A stretch of DNA of 15,812 nucleotides from X23 sp050251575 (GTDB taxonomy: Bacteria > Bacillota > Clostridia > SK-Y3): contig JBFWMP010000054.1 in NCBI GenBank assembly GCA_050251575.1, positions 1 through 15,812 of the forward strand. The letters are read 5' to 3'. A program made the translations under genes and the position numbers. How positions within the stretch are numbered: the first letter of the stretch is position 1; each line of letters opens with the position of its first letter. Shown in pieces: positions 14,395 to 15,812 of the stretch. A model generated the notes under the pieces. That model was not told the DNA's origin. It saw only the letters and a list, made by a program, of their open reading frames with translations, and ran no database searches.

Positions 14395-14422
14395 CTCCCA
14401 GCTCCCAGCTCCCAGCTCCCAG
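14395..14422. repeat. tandem heptamer array, four perfect copies of CTCCCAG
   Basis: Four head-to-tail perfect copies of the 7-base unit CTCCCAG, followed by CT. It starts right after the palindrome and ends 3 bases before the HD-gene stop codon (14426-14428). It is GC-rich in an AT-rich genome and non-coding. Copy number should vary by slippage. Confidence 0.9.
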
Positions 14423-14425
14423 CTA

Positions 14426-15016
14426 TTATCTTATCATCCCTCTATCTACGCTATCTTCAATCATCTTTTTTGCATATTCCCATAATTCAGGTGCTCCTTC
14501 TTCAATGGGCTGATTACGTGTAGTCACCTGCTCCCTGCTTATATTATATTTCACCCAGGTATGACCATTAGTATTATAGTTATGCAGCATAGGCTGAAAT
14601 CTGTCCAATGCAGCAGCAAAACGGGCTTCAATGGTTATCCTGTCTTCAAATTCTTCCCAAAGTTCCCATACTTCCTTTGCCTGATCTTCCGGCAAAATAT
14701 TAAAAATCCGTTCTGCCGCTTTTTGTTCACGACACGCCTTGTCTTCATTCCCTTTTACATCATAACAGAATGTATCTCCGGCATCTATCTCAACTAAATC
14801 ATGTATTAACACCATTTTAACAACACGTAAAATATTAATATTTTTCTCTGCAGCATATTCTGAAAGAAGGATCGCCATCACTGCTAAATGCCAGGAATGC
14901 TCCGCATCATTTTCATTCCTGGATCCATCCATGAGAACTGTCTGCCTGAATATATGCTTAATCTTATCTATTTCAATAATAAAATCGATTTGTTTTTTTA
15001 ATCTATCATCAAACAA
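14426..15016 (-). CDS. HD-domain phosphohydrolase, COG1896 (YfbR-like 5'-nucleotidase superfamily)
   Basis: A 196-residue soluble metal-dependent phosphohydrolase. The HD signature is complete: His40 in ENDAEHSWHLAVMA, His72-Asp73 in VLIHDLVEIDAGD, and a distal Asp138 in AALDRFQPMLHN. The arrangement matches the COG1896 group, which includes E. coli YfbR (a 5'-deoxynucleotidase), but the substrate of this branch is not established. The start is TTG at 15016, nine bases after AAAGGAGG. Only 22 bases separate it from the aldolase gene, so the two are very likely co-transcribed. Nothing odd is seen inside the gene. The CTCCCAG array lies directly after the stop codon. Confidence 0.9.
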   Translation of the reverse strand: MFDDRLKKQIDFIIEIDKIKHIFRQTVLMDGSRNENDAEHSWHLAVMAILLSEYAAEKNINILRVVKMVLIHDLVEIDAGDTFCYDVKGNEDKACREQKAAERIFNILPEDQAKEVWELWEEFEDRITIEARFAAALDRFQPMLHNYNTNGHTWVKYNISREQVTTRNQPIEEGAPELWEYAKKMIEDSVDRGMIR

Positions 15017-15038
15017 CGGGATTATCCTCCTTTATATT

Positions 15039-15689
15039 TTATTCTTTAGGCATGGATGCATTCCCATAGGTTTTAAACTTTTCAAGATGTACTTCCATTT
15101 CTTGTTCTGATAAAATAACCGGCTGTCCAAGACACTTTGTACGGAAATATATTTGTGCACAATATTCGATTTCTTCCAGCTTGTAAAAAGCATTCGCAAT
15201 GTCTTTCCCGCCGGCAAGAACTCCATGATTGGCAAGAAGTACTGCAAATCTGTCTTGCATTGCTTCATATGCATTTTCTGCCAGTTCTTTTGTACCGAAT
15301 GTGGCATATTTTGCACATTTTACATCTTTTCCCGCAAATGCTATCAGATAATGTACTGCCGGCAAATCCCAATTCATACAAGCAATAGTGGTGGCGAAAT
15401 CGGTATGTGCATGTACCACGGCATCAATATCTTTTCTTCTTTCATAAAATATTCTATGCAGATCAAGCTCGCTGGATGGTTTACGCTTACCGTCAACAAC
15501 ATTTCCCTTAAAGTCAAGAATTACTACATCTTCAGGTTCTGTTTTGAAATAATCCATGCCTGACGGACTAAGAGCAAAATATCCCAGCTCTCTGTTTGCA
15601 ATACTTACATTTCCTCCGGTTCCTTTCGTAAGCCCTGCCGTGATAAGTTTTTTTCCATATTCAACGACCAATTCCCTTTCTTTCCGCAT
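15039..15689 (-). CDS. class II aldolase, L-fuculose-1-phosphate aldolase-like
   Basis: A zinc-dependent aldolase of the aldolase_II/adducin family, expected to split a 1-phosphorylated ketose into dihydroxyacetone phosphate and an aldehyde. TGGNVS and SPSGMDY bind phosphate. Counted from ATG 15689, the catalytic Glu is 74 (KPSSELDLHR) and the zinc ligands are His93, His95 (VVHAHTD) and His155 (LLANHGVLAGG). This is almost the E. coli FucA numbering (73, 92, 94, 155), which supports that start. GGAG lies nine bases upstream. In-frame GTG codons at 15704 and 15695 are alternatives; the first abuts GGGGA too closely. About 216 residues. No fucose kinase or isomerase gene is in view, so the natural substrate could be fuculose-1-P or another deoxypentulose phosphate. 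Confidence 0.88.
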   Translation of the reverse strand: MRKERELVVEYGKKLITAGLTKGTGGNVSIANRELGYFALSPSGMDYFKTEPEDVVILDFKGNVVDGKRKPSSELDLHRIFYERRKDIDAVVHAHTDFATTIACMNWDLPAVHYLIAFAGKDVKCAKYATFGTKELAENAYEAMQDRFAVLLANHGVLAGGKDIANAFYKLEEIEYCAQIYFRTKCLGQPVILSEQEMEVHLEKFKTYGNASMPKE

Positions 15690-15749
15690 CAACACCGGCT
15701 CCACTCCCCTTTTTAAAATAATATATTTAAAATATTAACATTGATATTG

Positions 15750-15812
15750 CTATCTTTCTACACGGATTACATTTTCTATTCCAATAACATCCTGTTCTCT
15801 TAAAATATCTTC
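15750..15812 (-). CDS. 3' end of an unrecognised gene (last 20 codons)
   Basis: On the minus strand a frame open from the window edge ends in TAG at 15750-15752, and its last residues are DVIGIENVIRVER. The other two minus frames give a stop almost at once or an implausible Cys-rich peptide. It ends about 60 bases before the aldolase ATG and on the same strand, so it is probably the upstream operon partner. Twenty residues are too few for me to name a family. Confidence 0.6.
   Translation of the reverse strand, partial: EDILREQDVIGIENVIRVER

Noticed and set aside
15032..15316. 94-codon minus-strand open frame in another frame of the aldolase gene
   Set aside because: It overlaps the aldolase reading frame with its zinc ligands; composition is unlike a protein and no start signal is present.
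1..15812. Looked for CRISPR arrays, phage genes, transposases, tRNA and rRNA genes
   Set aside because: No spaced direct-repeat array, integrase, transposase frame or cloverleaf could be supported anywhere in the window.

Overview
This window looks like chromosomal DNA of an anaerobic, spore-forming Bacillota, probably class Clostridia. The base composition is low GC, with TTG and GTG starts behind strong GGAGG-type ribosome binding sites. It has a cdaA-cdaR-glmM-glmS cluster, a glmS ribozyme, and a Spo0E-like phosphatase gene. The species cannot be named from the sequence. A run of exactly 100 N (13027-13126) marks a scaffold gap of unknown true size.

Region 1 (1-8564, all minus strand) reads, in transcription order: cdaA (membrane di-adenylate cyclase), cdaR (YbbR-domain regulator), a COG2509 FAD-dependent dehydrogenase, a patatin-like phospholipase, glmM (phosphoglucosamine mutase) and glmS (glucosamine-6-phosphate synthase, 3' end off the window). 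The cluster links c-di-AMP signalling with the first steps of UDP-GlcNAc and peptidoglycan precursor synthesis. CdaR and GlmM are known partners of CdaA, and the glmS leader carries a glucosamine-6-phosphate-sensing self-cleaving ribozyme, so pathway product can shut off glmS. Internal promoter-like sites precede glmM and glmS.

Region 2 (8565-11228) holds a divergent intergenic region with two candidate cdaA promoters and one strong promoter for a plus-strand M50 (site-2-protease family) membrane protease. It then has a Spo0E-like sporulation phosphatase and an exported Amidase_6-type protein, both on the minus strand. A long terminator hairpin at the end of this region ends the next operon.

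Region 3 (11229-13026) is a divergent pair: a HTH_XRE regulator with a LexA-like C-terminal half (minus), and a pyridoxamine/pyridoxal kinase (plus). A perfect 12-bp palindrome overlaps the kinase -10 box. The kinase converges on the scaffold gap.

Region 4 (13127-15812, minus strand) carries, in transcription order, the last 20 codons of an unrecognised gene, a FucA-like class II aldolase, a COG1896 HD-domain phosphohydrolase, and mnmA (tRNA 2-thiouridine synthase).

The protein-coding content is mostly familiar, and I see no defence island, phage or CRISPR. The least explained signal lies between the genes. There are several unrelated tandem repeats with the same 7-bp period (AATTGAG, CTCCCAG, TTGAAAG), palindromic GGGC...GCCCCTA hairpins, and a roughly 200-bp fold-back structure that contains the only visible glmS promoter.
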